Assembly (NCBI GenBank): GCA_963738205.1
Contig: CAVTVQ010000006.1
Coordinates: 1,364,001-1,428,000, forward strand
DNA from: DATFQE01 sp963738205
GTDB taxonomy: Bacteria > Actinomycetota > Thermoleophilia > Gaiellales > Gaiellaceae
Reading direction: 5' to 3'
DNA: 64,000 bases
Below the pieces are notes generated by a model. The model searched no databases, was not told the DNA's origin, and saw only the letters and a list, made by a program, of their open reading frames with translations. The translations under genes and the position numbers were made by a program. Positions 1 to 8,260 of the stretch are shown here, piece after piece; the stretch's first letter is position 1; each line of letters begins with the position of its first letter.

Positions 1-905
1 GTGACGGCCAGGTCGGAGAGGCCGGGCGAGCCGATCAGCCGCTCCTCGATCGAGAACAGGCGGTTCTGCCAGCTCGCCGTCCGGCTGAAGCCGTCGAAGG
101 CGACCGAGCCGAGCATGACCGAGACCATGGCCAGCGTGCCTGGCTTCACGTCCCAGACGGCGAGCGCCGCCAGCGGCGGCCGCAGCACTATCTCGCGCCG
201 CCCGTCCCGCTCCCGCACCCCGAACGGCGCGATGCGCGACAGGAAGTTGAAGTAGACGGAGAACCCGTCGCCGTTCTCGAACCAGGCCTCGCGGCCGAAG
301 ACGGCTGCGCCGACCCACGTGATCCAGCTGTAGATGAGGATCGCGAGGGCGAGCTTTCTCGGCTCCGACGCGTTGAGGTACGCGAGCTCGTACGCGGTGA
401 AGGCGAACAGCAGCGCCGCGGCCGGCCACCGGCCGAGCCGCGCCGGATACTCGACGAGCGGCTCCCAGCGGACACCGAGCCGCCCGGAGATCCACGCGAC
501 GGCGTCGGCCGCCGCCTTCCACGGGTTGAGCACCCGCCACACGTCGCCGAACACGACGACGAGCGGCACCATGCCGACCCAGAAGATCACGAACACGAAC
601 GTCGGCGCCAGGTTCGCGCCCTGCGACGGCTCGCCGATTAGCGCGGCGAGGAAGACGACCACGAGCAGCCCGAACGAGAGCGCGCCGAGCAGCACGCGCA
701 ACGCGGTCGAGAGGAGGATCGTCTGCAACCAGCCGGGGAGGGGCTTCGCCCAGTGGTTGTTCTCCAGCCGGGGCTTCGTCCACAGGACGCCGAGCGCCAC
801 GAACGAGACGACGAGGACGATCGCGCCTGTGTAGTAGAAGAGCCACAGCGGCAGCGGTAGGTCCTTGACGGCGCCGATGCCGTGAGCGAGCGGCAGGAAG
901 CTCAT
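1..905 (-). CDS. Polytopic membrane protein, C-terminus beyond window
   Basis: Reading the minus strand from an ATG at 905 gives an open frame of about 300 codons that runs off the left edge. The product starts MSFLPLAHGIGAVKDLPLPL and has several long hydrophobic stretches (near residues 22-42, 60-85, 95-115 and 150-175), so it is an integral membrane protein. The ATG overlaps the stop of the upstream cupredoxin-like gene (ATGA at 905-902), implying translational coupling and a shared role. Proteins of this look in Thermoleophilia are sometimes labelled fenitrothion hydrolase, a label I do not consider functional evidence. Function unknown. Confidence 0.75.
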   Translation of the reverse strand, partial: MSFLPLAHGIGAVKDLPLPLWLFYYTGAIVLVVSFVALGVLWTKPRLENNHWAKPLPGWLQTILLSTALRVLLGALSFGLLVVVFLAALIGEPSQGANLAPTFVFVIFWVGMVPLVVVFGDVWRVLNPWKAAADAVAWISGRLGVRWEPLVEYPARLGRWPAAALLFAFTAYELAYLNASEPRKLALAILIYSWITWVGAAVFGREAWFENGDGFSVYFNFLSRIAPFGVRERDGRREIVLRPPLAALAVWDVKPGTLAMVSVMLGSVAFDGFSRTASWQNRLFSIEERLIGSPGLSDLAV

Positions 906-1348
906 GGCTTGACCGTCAGCTCCGCGATCTGCAGGCCGCGCTGCTCGAGCTCGGCCTCGAAGCGCCCCGGGATCGTTGCTTTGAAGCTGATCACCGCAGG
1001 CGCGCCGGGAGCGACGTCCTTCATCAGGTCGTAGCCGTGGACGTGCACCTCGTCGGCGACGTCGCTCCGCACGGTGAGGATCACGCGCTTGTTCTTCGCC
1101 ACGGTGGCGCGCTTGATGCCGCCGACGGGTTTGCCGCCGCGCACCACGATCTGGACGCGGGCGGCCTGCGGTTCCGCCTGCGGCCGCGGGCGCGTCTGGG
1201 TCGGAGTCGACGTGCTCTGCGACGCGGTCGGCGCGGGCGGCGGTGGTGGCGGCGGAGACGAGGACTCGTTGTCGTCGCCCGGCCTGAAGATGACGAACAG
1301 TACGGCGGCGACAACGACGCCCGCCAAAGCGATCAGCAGTCTGTTCAC
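902..1348 (-). CDS. Membrane-anchored cupredoxin-like (EfeO-type) protein
   Basis: 148 residues. An N-terminal membrane anchor (residues 3-22, LLIALAGVVVAAVLFVIF) is followed by a Ser/Pro/Thr-rich linker including seven prolines in a row, then a domain of about 90 residues resembling EfeO-type cupredoxin-like folds. That domain contains VHVHGYDLMKD and ends in a beta-rich IAELTVKP. This architecture puts a possible metal-binding domain outside the cytoplasm, but a complete type-1 copper ligand set is not evident. The GTG start at 1348 has an AAGGAGGAG Shine-Dalgarno a few bases upstream. It overlaps the next membrane gene by 4 nt. Confidence 0.75.
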   Translation of the reverse strand: MNRLLIALAGVVVAAVLFVIFRPGDDNESSSPPPPPPPAPTASQSTSTPTQTRPRPQAEPQAARVQIVVRGGKPVGGIKRATVAKNKRVILTVRSDVADEVHVHGYDLMKDVAPGAPAVISFKATIPGRFEAELEQRGLQIAELTVKP

Positions 1349-1378
1349 GGCTCCTCCTTCTATTCGAGACGGTCGCGG

Positions 1379-1897
1379 TCAGGCGACCGCTGGAGGCGCG
1401 CGGGAGGAGCGCGAGCAGGCCAGAGGCGAGAGCAGCGGCACGTCGACCACGGCGACCGGCGCGGAGCGCACCCGCGCCCACGGGGTACGAGGCGCAGGCG
1501 TGAGGGCCTCGATGACGAGATCCGCGAGGCCGACGAACGCGCGGGCGGCCACGAGCGCCGCCAGAGCGAACGGCAACTGCAGGAGCAACCCGACGAGGAA
1601 GGCCGGCTCGGTCACGACGAGCTGGAGCCGCTCGGCGTGCTCCTGCACGGTGAAGGCGAGCGGCGGCAACGCTGCGAACAGGAGCGGCGACCTAACCCGG
1701 CCGCGGCGCACGACGCCGACGACTGCCACGGAGGCCAGGAGTCCGAGGAAGAGCGGAGCGTAGGCGAGGTACCCGTGCCGCTCCTGGGGTGGCGAGATCA
1801 GGTGGTACGCGAGCGCGTGGGCGGCGAGGCAACCAGCCGCCATGAACGGGATCGAGACGAGCAGCGGCGCACCCAGCCTGCGCATCGGCCCGATCAT
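1379..1897 (-). CDS. Small polytopic membrane protein
   Basis: 172 residues with four or five hydrophobic segments, for example LLVSIPFMAAGCLAAHALAY and the stretch near residue 55 (LFLGLLASVAVVGVV), and an Arg/Pro-rich C-terminal tail. The ATG at 1897 overlaps the repaired stop of the MFS gene (ATGA, 1897-1894), the coupling pattern used throughout the window. In the raw sequence this protein is fused in frame to the MFS transporter because of an indel near 1965, and I treat that fusion as artefactual. A second in-frame ATG (MRRLG) follows four codons later. No family recognised. It sits between a transporter and a cupredoxin-like protein, which could suggest a metal or redox role, but this is inference only. 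Confidence 0.6.
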   Translation of the reverse strand: MIGPMRRLGAPLLVSIPFMAAGCLAAHALAYHLISPPQERHGYLAYAPLFLGLLASVAVVGVVRRGRVRSPLLFAALPPLAFTVQEHAERLQLVVTEPAFLVGLLLQLPFALAALVAARAFVGLADLVIEALTPAPRTPWARVRSAPVAVVDVPLLSPLACSRSSRAPPAVA

Positions 1898-3121
1898 GCC
1901 AGTCCCGGCTCGACATCTGCCTGACGGCGACGGGCAAGCAGCCAGGCGATCGGCGCCAGGACGAGGCACGGTGGCCCCAATCGACAGCGCAGCGACGCCG
2001 AGGGCGTCGAGCGCCAGTCCCCCGGTGAGAGCGAGCGTCGCCCCGAGCAGAGCGGCGAGCAGGTCGTTCGTCCCGAGGAGCTTGCCGCGCTCGGACGGTG
2101 CCGTGGCGTCAGCGAGTTGGGCCGTCGCGGCGACGAACGAGACGTTCCAGCCGAGACCGAGCCCGAACAGGAGGATCGCCGTTCCGACCACGCTCTGCAC
2201 CCAGAGGAGGCCGATGCACGACAGGCCCATCACGGCGAGGCCCGTCGCGAGCGAGGGCGTCCGCCCGATCCGGTCGATCAAGGTGCCGACGACCAGCACG
2301 AGCGCGTACATCCCGAGCACGTGCGCCCCGATGATCGGGAAGACGGCGCTCTGGGCGTGGTGATGGTGGTCGACGACCATGTAGCCGGTCAGGTTCATCA
2401 CCGAGACCATCACGCTGAAGCTCGCGAGCGCGGCGACCATCGCCGGGATCACGCCTGGACGCCGGATGATCTCGCTCAGGGGCGCGGCAGGCTCGGGCGG
2501 AGCATCGGTGCCGGCCGAGCCCAGGAGCTCCGCTATCCGCTTCGGATCCGGGCGCACGTTCGCGACGATCGCGAGCGCGATCAGCGCCATCCCGCCCGCC
2601 GCGAGCCACGGGACCGTCAGGGCATCGGCCTCGAGATGCTTACCGGCGAACAGCGGGCTGAAGATGAGCGGGCCCAGGATCGCACCGAAGACGGAGCCGA
2701 ACAGGACGAGCGAGATCCCGCGCGCACGGTGCTCGGGCGGGTACATGTCGCCGGCCGCGGTTCGGATCAGCAAGGCGATCCCCGACGACGCTCCGATCAG
2801 CGCGAAGCCGACGATCACTGCCGTCGCCGATTTCGTCTGCGTGGCGAGGGCGGTCAAAGAGCAGCCGGCCGCCGCGAGCACGAACCCGAGCGCGATCACG
2901 GGCTTGCGGCCGTAGCGGTCCATCGTCCGTCCCGCCGGGACGGCGGTCAGGCCGGACGCGGTGAGGAAGATCGCCGGGCCGAGGCCGAGCAGGCCCTCGA
3001 CGCCGGTGACGAGCACGAAAGTCAGGGACGAGACCGCAGCCACGAGCTGGAGGACGGCCGAGTTCACCGCCATCGTCGCGGCCAGCAGCGCTGTGTTGCG
3101 CTGGATCGGGAGGTCGTTCAC
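1894..3121 (-). CDS. MFS transporter (frameshifted near 1965)
   Basis: Repaired length is about 408 residues, a normal 12-helix major facilitator. The loop between helices 2 and 3 carries the MFS signature AGRTMDRYGRKPV near residue 63, and a second-half copy reads GTLIDRIGRTPS. A charged central loop follows helix 6. A short His run (DHHHH) precedes one helix. The reading frame breaks at about 1963-1966. After GATV the raw frame reads into Pro/Arg-rich nonsense, while the +1 frame continues LVLAPIAWLLARRRQADVEP and stops at 1894, overlapping the next gene as ATGA. Deleting one C repairs it. The start at 3121 overlaps the upstream UDG gene by 4 nt. Substrate unknown. Confidence 0.75.
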
Positions 3122-3636
3122 GCGAGCAATTGAATCAGTGCGGTACGGAACTCCCTCGCACCGCCGTGCGCCGGATGGCGGATGTAGCGGCCGCCCAGCT
3201 CGGCGTGGGCCAGCCGGCCGACGGGCACGACGCGGCGGCCCCGGGCGAGTCGGCGCAGGAACGGACGGGCCGCCTCGACCTCCGTGCGCGTCGGCGGCCG
3301 ATTCGTCAGTGGGTTCCCGAGGACGTGCGGATGCGTCGGCACGAGGTTCCAGAGCAGGATGTCGTGGTCGAGTCCGAGTTCCTCGAGCACGCGGTGGACG
3401 ATCGTGGCGCTCGCCTCGCCAGGCCCCGAGCCGCTCAGCTGGCGCTCGCTCGTGAACGGCAGACCGGAGACCCGCGCACCGCGATAGCCGGCGGCCTCGC
3501 CGACCAACAGCCAGCGCGCCGACGCGTGCGCTTTCAAGTAGGCGCGAAGACGACGCTGCAGAAGTGAGCTCTCAGCGTACTGGTTGAACGTCGAGCCGAT
3601 CCGGGCCCGAGCCAGCTCCGCGACGAGCGACGCCAT
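3118..3636 (-). CDS. Uracil-DNA glycosylase superfamily protein
   Basis: 172 residues. The N-terminal part has GEAAGYRGARVSGLPFTSER (residues about 46-65), corresponding to motif 1 of the uracil-DNA glycosylase superfamily (GExPG..G.PF). NLVPTHP near residue 98 and RHPAHGG near residue 154 match the second active-site motif region and the H-P loop. The iron-sulfur cysteines of family 4 UDGs are absent, so the exact family is open. The predicted role is base-excision repair of deaminated bases. The ATG at 3636 directly follows the stop of the GMC oxidoreductase gene, and its own stop overlaps the MFS start, so the three genes form one transcription unit. Confidence 0.75.
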   Translation of the reverse strand: MASLVAELARARIGSTFNQYAESSLLQRRLRAYLKAHASARWLLVGEAAGYRGARVSGLPFTSERQLSGSGPGEASATIVHRVLEELGLDHDILLWNLVPTHPHVLGNPLTNRPPTRTEVEAARPFLRRLARGRRVVPVGRLAHAELGGRYIRHPAHGGAREFRTALIQLLA

Positions 3637-5469
3637 CTAGGTGAGCGCCGCCGCCAGCGCCGAGGCGTTCACGTGCGCGATCGCCTCGATCGTGACCATC
3701 GGGTTGACGCCCGATGCCGACGGAAACGTGGAGGCGTCGGCGACCACGAGGCGCCTCGTGCCTCGCACGCGCCCGTGGTCGTCGCAGACCGAGCCGATCG
3801 CGGCGGTGCCCATCTGGTGGAACGAGTACAGGGCGACCCGTCCGGGCCCCCAGCCGCACGCGTCGGCGTCGCGCATGAAGGCGTCCACGTTCCCTGGCCC
3901 GGGCTCGTACTGGACGACGCGCGAGTGGCTGGACACGATCCGCTTCGCTCCCGCGGCCTCCAGCACGCGTGCCGCCGCCTCGATGCCGGCGCGCATACGG
4001 CCGGCGTCGTGCGTCGACAGGCGGTAGCGGATCACCGCACCGCCGTCGCGGGCGACACGCACGTCGCCGCTGTCGCGGTCACGCAGGAGCACGCCGAGCA
4101 GCGAGATCCTGGGCAGCCACGACATCAGCTCTGCGTGCTGCCCTGCGCTGCGCCACGGCGCGGCTCCGACCAGCAGCGCCGGGTGGATCGCGGTCGTCTC
4201 GAGCTTGGCCGACTCCACCTGGTCGGAGTGGATCGCCTGCAGCGTCCCCTCCCACGGCCGGATCTCCTCGTCGAATACGCCGACGACGCCGCCGACCGGG
4301 TGCAGATGGAGATTGCGCCCGAGGCCGGGCGCCTCGACCCAGGAGCGCCGTAGGAGCGCGGGCGTCTCGATCGCGCCGCAGGCGACGACAACTGCCCGCG
4401 ACCGGACGACGACGTGATGGCCGTCGGCGGTGCGCGCTTTGACGCCACGCGCCGCGCCGACCTCGAAGGTGATCCGCTCGGCGCGGGTACGGGCGAGTAG
4501 ACGGGCGCCGGCGGCCTGCGCGTCGACCAGCCACGTGCGCATGGTCGACTGCTTGGCGCCGAGCGGGCACCCGTAGCCGCAGTAGCCGCAGACGCCGTTC
4601 TGATCGCAGCCACGCACGTTTCGCGGCATCGGCGCGACGTGCCAGCCGAGGCGCTCGAGGCCGTTGCTCACGACCTGCTCCCGCCGGGACGGCCGGCTCT
4701 CGTCGGTCGTGACGCCGATCCGCTCGCACACGATGTCGAGCGCGTGCGTGAAGGCGTCCGTCGTGAAGACGCCGCCCCACTCCTCGCGCACCTCGTCGGG
4801 CGTGCGGAACGAGGTCGTGTAGTTGACGACGGTGCCGCCGCCGACGCAGGCGCCGGCCAGGATCCCGATCCCGTGATCGTCCGTCGCAGTGGTGCCCCGC
4901 CCGTGGTAGAGCCGCCGGTAGCCGTCGAGCTCGGCCCCGTCGAAGTCGGCTTCCTCGTAATGGCCGCCCGCTTCCAGGACGACCACGTCGAGGCCTGCCT
5001 GCGCGAGCACGGCTGCCGCCACGCCGCCTCCCGCCCCGGAGCCGACGACACACACGTCGCAATCCAGCGTCGTGTCCCGGGCCACGCGCAGCGGCGCGAG
5101 TGTCTTCTCCGTCGTGCGCGTCCGGCCCAGCGGGCCGGGATAGCCGATGCGGTCCCAGGCCGGCGTGCCCGGCAGGGTGTACGCGATCGTCAGCAGGCCC
5201 TGGCGCAGTGCTTGGAAGCCGGCACGGCGAAGAGTCAGGCGACTGTCGCACCAGGCGCGGAGCGCGCGTTCGCGGCGCTCGGCGCCGAAGCGCGTGAAGC
5301 CCGTTGCGGCGAGCCCGGCGAGCAGGGCGCGCAGGCGGCGACGCTCGGCGTCGGAGAGCGCGGAGACGAACGTGTCGAGAAACGCCTCTGGGACGCCGAG
5401 CCGCACGGCGCCCGGAAAGAAGGTCTCCGCGACGGCGTCGAGCGCGCGCCGCTCGGCGTAGCTCAGCAT
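3637..5469 (-). CDS. GMC-family FAD oxidoreductase (long-chain alcohol oxidase-like)
   Basis: 610 residues. Residues 1-110 form an alpha-helical region like the gluconate-2-dehydrogenase subunit 3 fold. At 139-160 is the FAD Rossmann motif CVVGSGAGGGVAAAVLAQAG, followed by the conserved VVLEAGG. A Cys-rich segment CGYCGYGCPLGAKQST near residue 300 is typical of the long-chain alcohol oxidase/dehydrogenase branch of GMC enzymes. The C-terminal catalytic region has SFHQMGT with the expected active-site His, then VADASTFPSASGVNPMVTI. It should oxidise an alcohol using FAD; the substrate cannot be read from sequence. First gene of the minus-strand unit, with a short divergent gap to the PLD-like gene. 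Confidence 0.88.
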   Translation of the reverse strand: MLSYAERRALDAVAETFFPGAVRLGVPEAFLDTFVSALSDAERRRLRALLAGLAATGFTRFGAERRERALRAWCDSRLTLRRAGFQALRQGLLTIAYTLPGTPAWDRIGYPGPLGRTRTTEKTLAPLRVARDTTLDCDVCVVGSGAGGGVAAAVLAQAGLDVVVLEAGGHYEEADFDGAELDGYRRLYHGRGTTATDDHGIGILAGACVGGGTVVNYTTSFRTPDEVREEWGGVFTTDAFTHALDIVCERIGVTTDESRPSRREQVVSNGLERLGWHVAPMPRNVRGCDQNGVCGYCGYGCPLGAKQSTMRTWLVDAQAAGARLLARTRAERITFEVGAARGVKARTADGHHVVVRSRAVVVACGAIETPALLRRSWVEAPGLGRNLHLHPVGGVVGVFDEEIRPWEGTLQAIHSDQVESAKLETTAIHPALLVGAAPWRSAGQHAELMSWLPRISLLGVLLRDRDSGDVRVARDGGAVIRYRLSTHDAGRMRAGIEAAARVLEAAGAKRIVSSHSRVVQYEPGPGNVDAFMRDADACGWGPGRVALYSFHQMGTAAIGSVCDDHGRVRGTRRLVVADASTFPSASGVNPMVTIEAIAHVNASALAAALT

Positions 5470-5538
5470 GCCGCGGTCAGCTGTCGAGCGGCGTCATCGC
5501 GACCCATCAGGCACGGACGTGCAGCTGATCGGCTGGCC

Positions 5539-6657
5539 ATGATTCCTCCTCGGGTCGACGGCGCCATTCTCCCGTCGTGGAAGATCCCGCGTGTGCTCGC
5601 TGTCAAACCGATGCGGGACGGAGGCCGGCAGGCGCTCGACGTGGCGCGCGAGGTCGCCGACTTCCTCGGCGGCGCGACGCGGTCGCTCGACGTCGCGCAG
5701 TACGACTTCCACCTGGAGCCCGAGACCGCGGCCGTCGTCGGCGGCGCCGTCGCCGACGCCGTGGCGCGAGGGGTCGCCGTCCGCTTCCTCTACAACGTCG
5801 ACCACCGCAATCCGATCCCGGTGCCGCCGCCGCCCGAGCCGGATGCCCAGCTGATCGCCTCGCTCGGCGTCCCGGCCAGGGCGATCGCCGGCGTTCCCGA
5901 CCTGATGCACCACAAGTACGTCGTCCGCGACCGCCGCGACGTGTGGACCGGCTCCATGAACTGGACCGACGACTCCTGGTCGCGGCAGGAGAACGTCATC
6001 GTCATCGCGGCGTCGGCAGAGCTGGCCGATCGGTTCGCGAAGAACTTCGAGGAGCTCTGGCAGACGGGCGCAGTCGAGCGGAGCGGCTTCATCGACACGA
6101 CACCTGTGCCGGTCGGGGAGCACCAGGTCCGCACGTGGTTCACGCCGGGCCACGGCGACGATCTCTCGCACCGGATCGGTAGGGCGATCGACAAGGCCCG
6201 CCGCCGGGTGCGGATCGCCTCGCCGGTGATCACAGCGGCGCCCATCCTCGCCTCGCTCTCGCAGGCGATCTCCGAGGGCCGGGTCGACGTCGCCGGGGTC
6301 GTCGACGCGCCGCAGATCAACGGCGTGATCTACCAGTGGGGCGTGAACGGCAACCTCTCGTGGAAGCTGCCGTTGCTCCAGCGCGTGATGGCCGCGCCGT
6401 TCTCGGCCAAGCCGTCGACCCCGTGGCAGCCCGACCGCGGCGTGCACGACTTCATGCACGCAAAGCTCACCGTCGCCGACGACACGGTCTTCACCGGCAG
6501 CTTCAACCTGTCTCGCTCGGGCGAGTTGAACGCCGAGAACGTGCTCGAGGTGACCGATCCCGAGCTCGCCGAGCGCATGGCCGCCTTCGTCGACGAGGTG
6601 CGCGGGCTCTACCCGCGCTTCACTCCCACTCGATCGTCGACGGCGGCTTCGAGCTGA
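5539..6657 (+). CDS. Phospholipase D-like (HKD) protein
   Basis: 372 residues with two PLD/HKD half-sites. The first is HHKYVVRDRRDVWTGSMNWT (about residues 130-149). The second is HAKLTVADDTVFTGSFNLSR (about residues 308-327) followed by GELNAEN. Each has HxK, a downstream acidic residue and the GS(M/F)N element. This indicates a PLD-fold phosphodiesterase or phosphatidyltransferase, in the range of cardiolipin-synthase-like and PLD-like nucleases. I chose the ATG at 5539 because the longer frame upstream lies antisense to the GMC gene. No clear Shine-Dalgarno is visible, and ATG 5611 is an alternative. The last 38 nt overlap the 3' end of guaA on the opposite strand. Confidence 0.82.
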   Translation: MIPPRVDGAILPSWKIPRVLAVKPMRDGGRQALDVAREVADFLGGATRSLDVAQYDFHLEPETAAVVGGAVADAVARGVAVRFLYNVDHRNPIPVPPPPEPDAQLIASLGVPARAIAGVPDLMHHKYVVRDRRDVWTGSMNWTDDSWSRQENVIVIAASAELADRFAKNFEELWQTGAVERSGFIDTTPVPVGEHQVRTWFTPGHGDDLSHRIGRAIDKARRRVRIASPVITAAPILASLSQAISEGRVDVAGVVDAPQINGVIYQWGVNGNLSWKLPLLQRVMAAPFSAKPSTPWQPDRGVHDFMHAKLTVADDTVFTGSFNLSRSGELNAENVLEVTDPELAERMAAFVDEVRGLYPRFTPTRSSTAASS

Positions 6658-8225
6658 TGTCGAGCGCGACCCTGTTCACCGCAGGGATCTCGTTGATGAT
6701 GCGGCTCGAGATCGTCTCGAGCAGGTCGTAGGGCAGCCGCGCCCAGTCGGCGGTCATGGCGTCCTCGGACGTGACCGCGCGGATCACGATCGGGTACGCG
6801 TACGTGCGCTCGTCGCCCTGGACGCCGACGGAACGAATCGCCGGCAGGACGGCGAACGACTGCCACAGCTCGCGGTAGAGACCGGCCCGCCGGACCTCCT
6901 CCTGCAGGATCGCGTCGGCCTGGCGCAGAGTCTCGAGCCGCTCGCGGGTGACGTCGCCGATGATCCGGATCGCCAGCCCGGGCCCTGGGAACGGCTGCCG
7001 CCAGACGAGCCGCTCGGGCATCCCGAGCTCCTCGCCGACGCGGCGCACCTCGTCCTTGAACAGGAGGCGAAGCGGTTCCACGAGCTCCATCTCCATGTCC
7101 TCGGGAAGCCCGCCCACGTTGTGGTGCGACTTGATCTTGGCTGCGACGCCGTCGTCGGCGCCGCCCGACTCGATCACGTCGGAGTAGAGCGTGCCCTGGA
7201 CGAGGTAGCGGATCTTGCCCAGACGAGCCGCCTCCTCCTCGAAGACGCGAATGAACTCGTCGCCGATGATCGTGCGCTTCTCCTCGGGATCGGTGACGCC
7301 CGCGAGCCTGGCCAGGAAGCGCGCCTCCGCATCGACGTGCACGAGCGGGACGTGGAAATGACCCCCGAAGGCCTCGACGACCTGCCCAGCCTCGTCCTTG
7401 CGCAGCAGGCCGTGGTCGACGAACACGCAGGTGAGCCGGTCGCCGACGGCCTTGTGGACGAGCAGCGCGGCGACGGCAGAGTCCACGCCGCCCGACAGCG
7501 CGCACAGCACGCGCTCGTTGCCGACCTGGGCGCGGATCCGCTCGACCTGCTCCTCGATCACCGCTGCCGGCGTCCAGGTCGGCTTCGCGCCCGCGACCTC
7601 GTAGAGGAAGTTCTTGAGCACCTCCTGGCCGAACGGCGTGTGCACGACCTCCGGATGGAACTGCACGCCGTAGAGGGCGCGCTCGCGATGTTCGAAGGCG
7701 GCGATCGGTGCGGCCGGCGAGCCCGCGGTCACCGCCGCGCCCTCCGGTGGCGCAGTGACCGAATCGCGATGGCTCATCCAGACCGTCTGCTCTTCGGGAA
7801 GTCCCGCCAGGAGCGCCCCGCCGTCGGCATGGAGCTCGGTCTTGCCGAACTCGGAGACGCCCGTCTCGCTCGACGCGGCCGCCGAGATCCTGGGCCATCA
7901 GCTGCATGCCGTAGCAGATGCCGAGGGTGGGAACGCCGAGCTCGTAGAGGCCAGGGTCGATCTGGGGCGCGCCCTCGGCGTAGACGGAAGCCGGCCCTCC
8001 GCTCAGCAAGATCGCGGCAGGCCGGCGCGCACGCGCCTCCGCGGCCGTGATCCGGTGCCCGACGAGCTCCGAGTAGACCCGCGCCTCGCGGACACGCCTC
8101 GCGATCAGCTGGGAGTACTGGCCGCCCAGGTCGACGACCAGGACGGGATTCGTTCGGCCGGGGGAACCTCCCGGTTCCCCGAACCCCCTCCACTGGTCCG
8201 CTGTCGCGGACAGGAGGCTGCGCAT
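6620..8225 (-). CDS. guaA: GMP synthase (glutamine-hydrolysing), frameshifted near 7868
   Basis: Converts XMP, glutamine and ATP to GMP. The N-terminal class-I amidotransferase has VLVVDLGGQYSQLIARRVRE, SGGPASVY, the nucleophile region GICYGMQLMAQDLGG, and YGVQFHPEVVHT with the catalytic His. The synthetase half has the P-loop-like ALSGGVDSAVAA, VFVDHGLLRKDE and the C-terminal dimerisation domain ending SKPPSTIEWE. The raw frame breaks after GGRVER. Removing one C at about 7868 joins VE to TGVSEFGKTELHADGG, the normal GuaA sequence. The repaired protein is about 534 residues, slightly long because the only start before the first conserved strand is the ATG at 8225. The extra 26 residues cross two hairpins (8161-8211). 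guaB lies immediately upstream. Confidence 0.9.
8161..8211. repeat. Two perfect hairpins at the 5' end of guaA
   Basis: Positions 8161-8180 form a perfect 8-bp palindrome around TCCC (GGGGAACC/GGTTCCCC). Positions 8196-8211 form a 6-bp perfect stem (GTCCGC/GCGGAC) with a TGTC loop. Both lie between the guaB stop and the first conserved GuaA residues, inside the apparent N-terminal extension of GuaA. They may be a palindromic element, an mRNA structure that controls guaA, or a short in-frame insertion. Confidence 0.55.
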
Positions 8226-8260
8226 CCGGTGCCAGCTCGCGCTCCCGAAGTGCGATGACC

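Noticed and set aside
1379..3121. Single 580-codon membrane fusion protein
   Set aside because: Alternate-frame MFS C-terminus with an ATGA junction at 1897-1894 shows two genes joined by an indel.
4639..5538. Long plus-strand N-terminal extension of the PLD-like gene
   Set aside because: It is antisense to the GMC oxidoreductase gene, has no domain, and the PLD fold starts after 5539.
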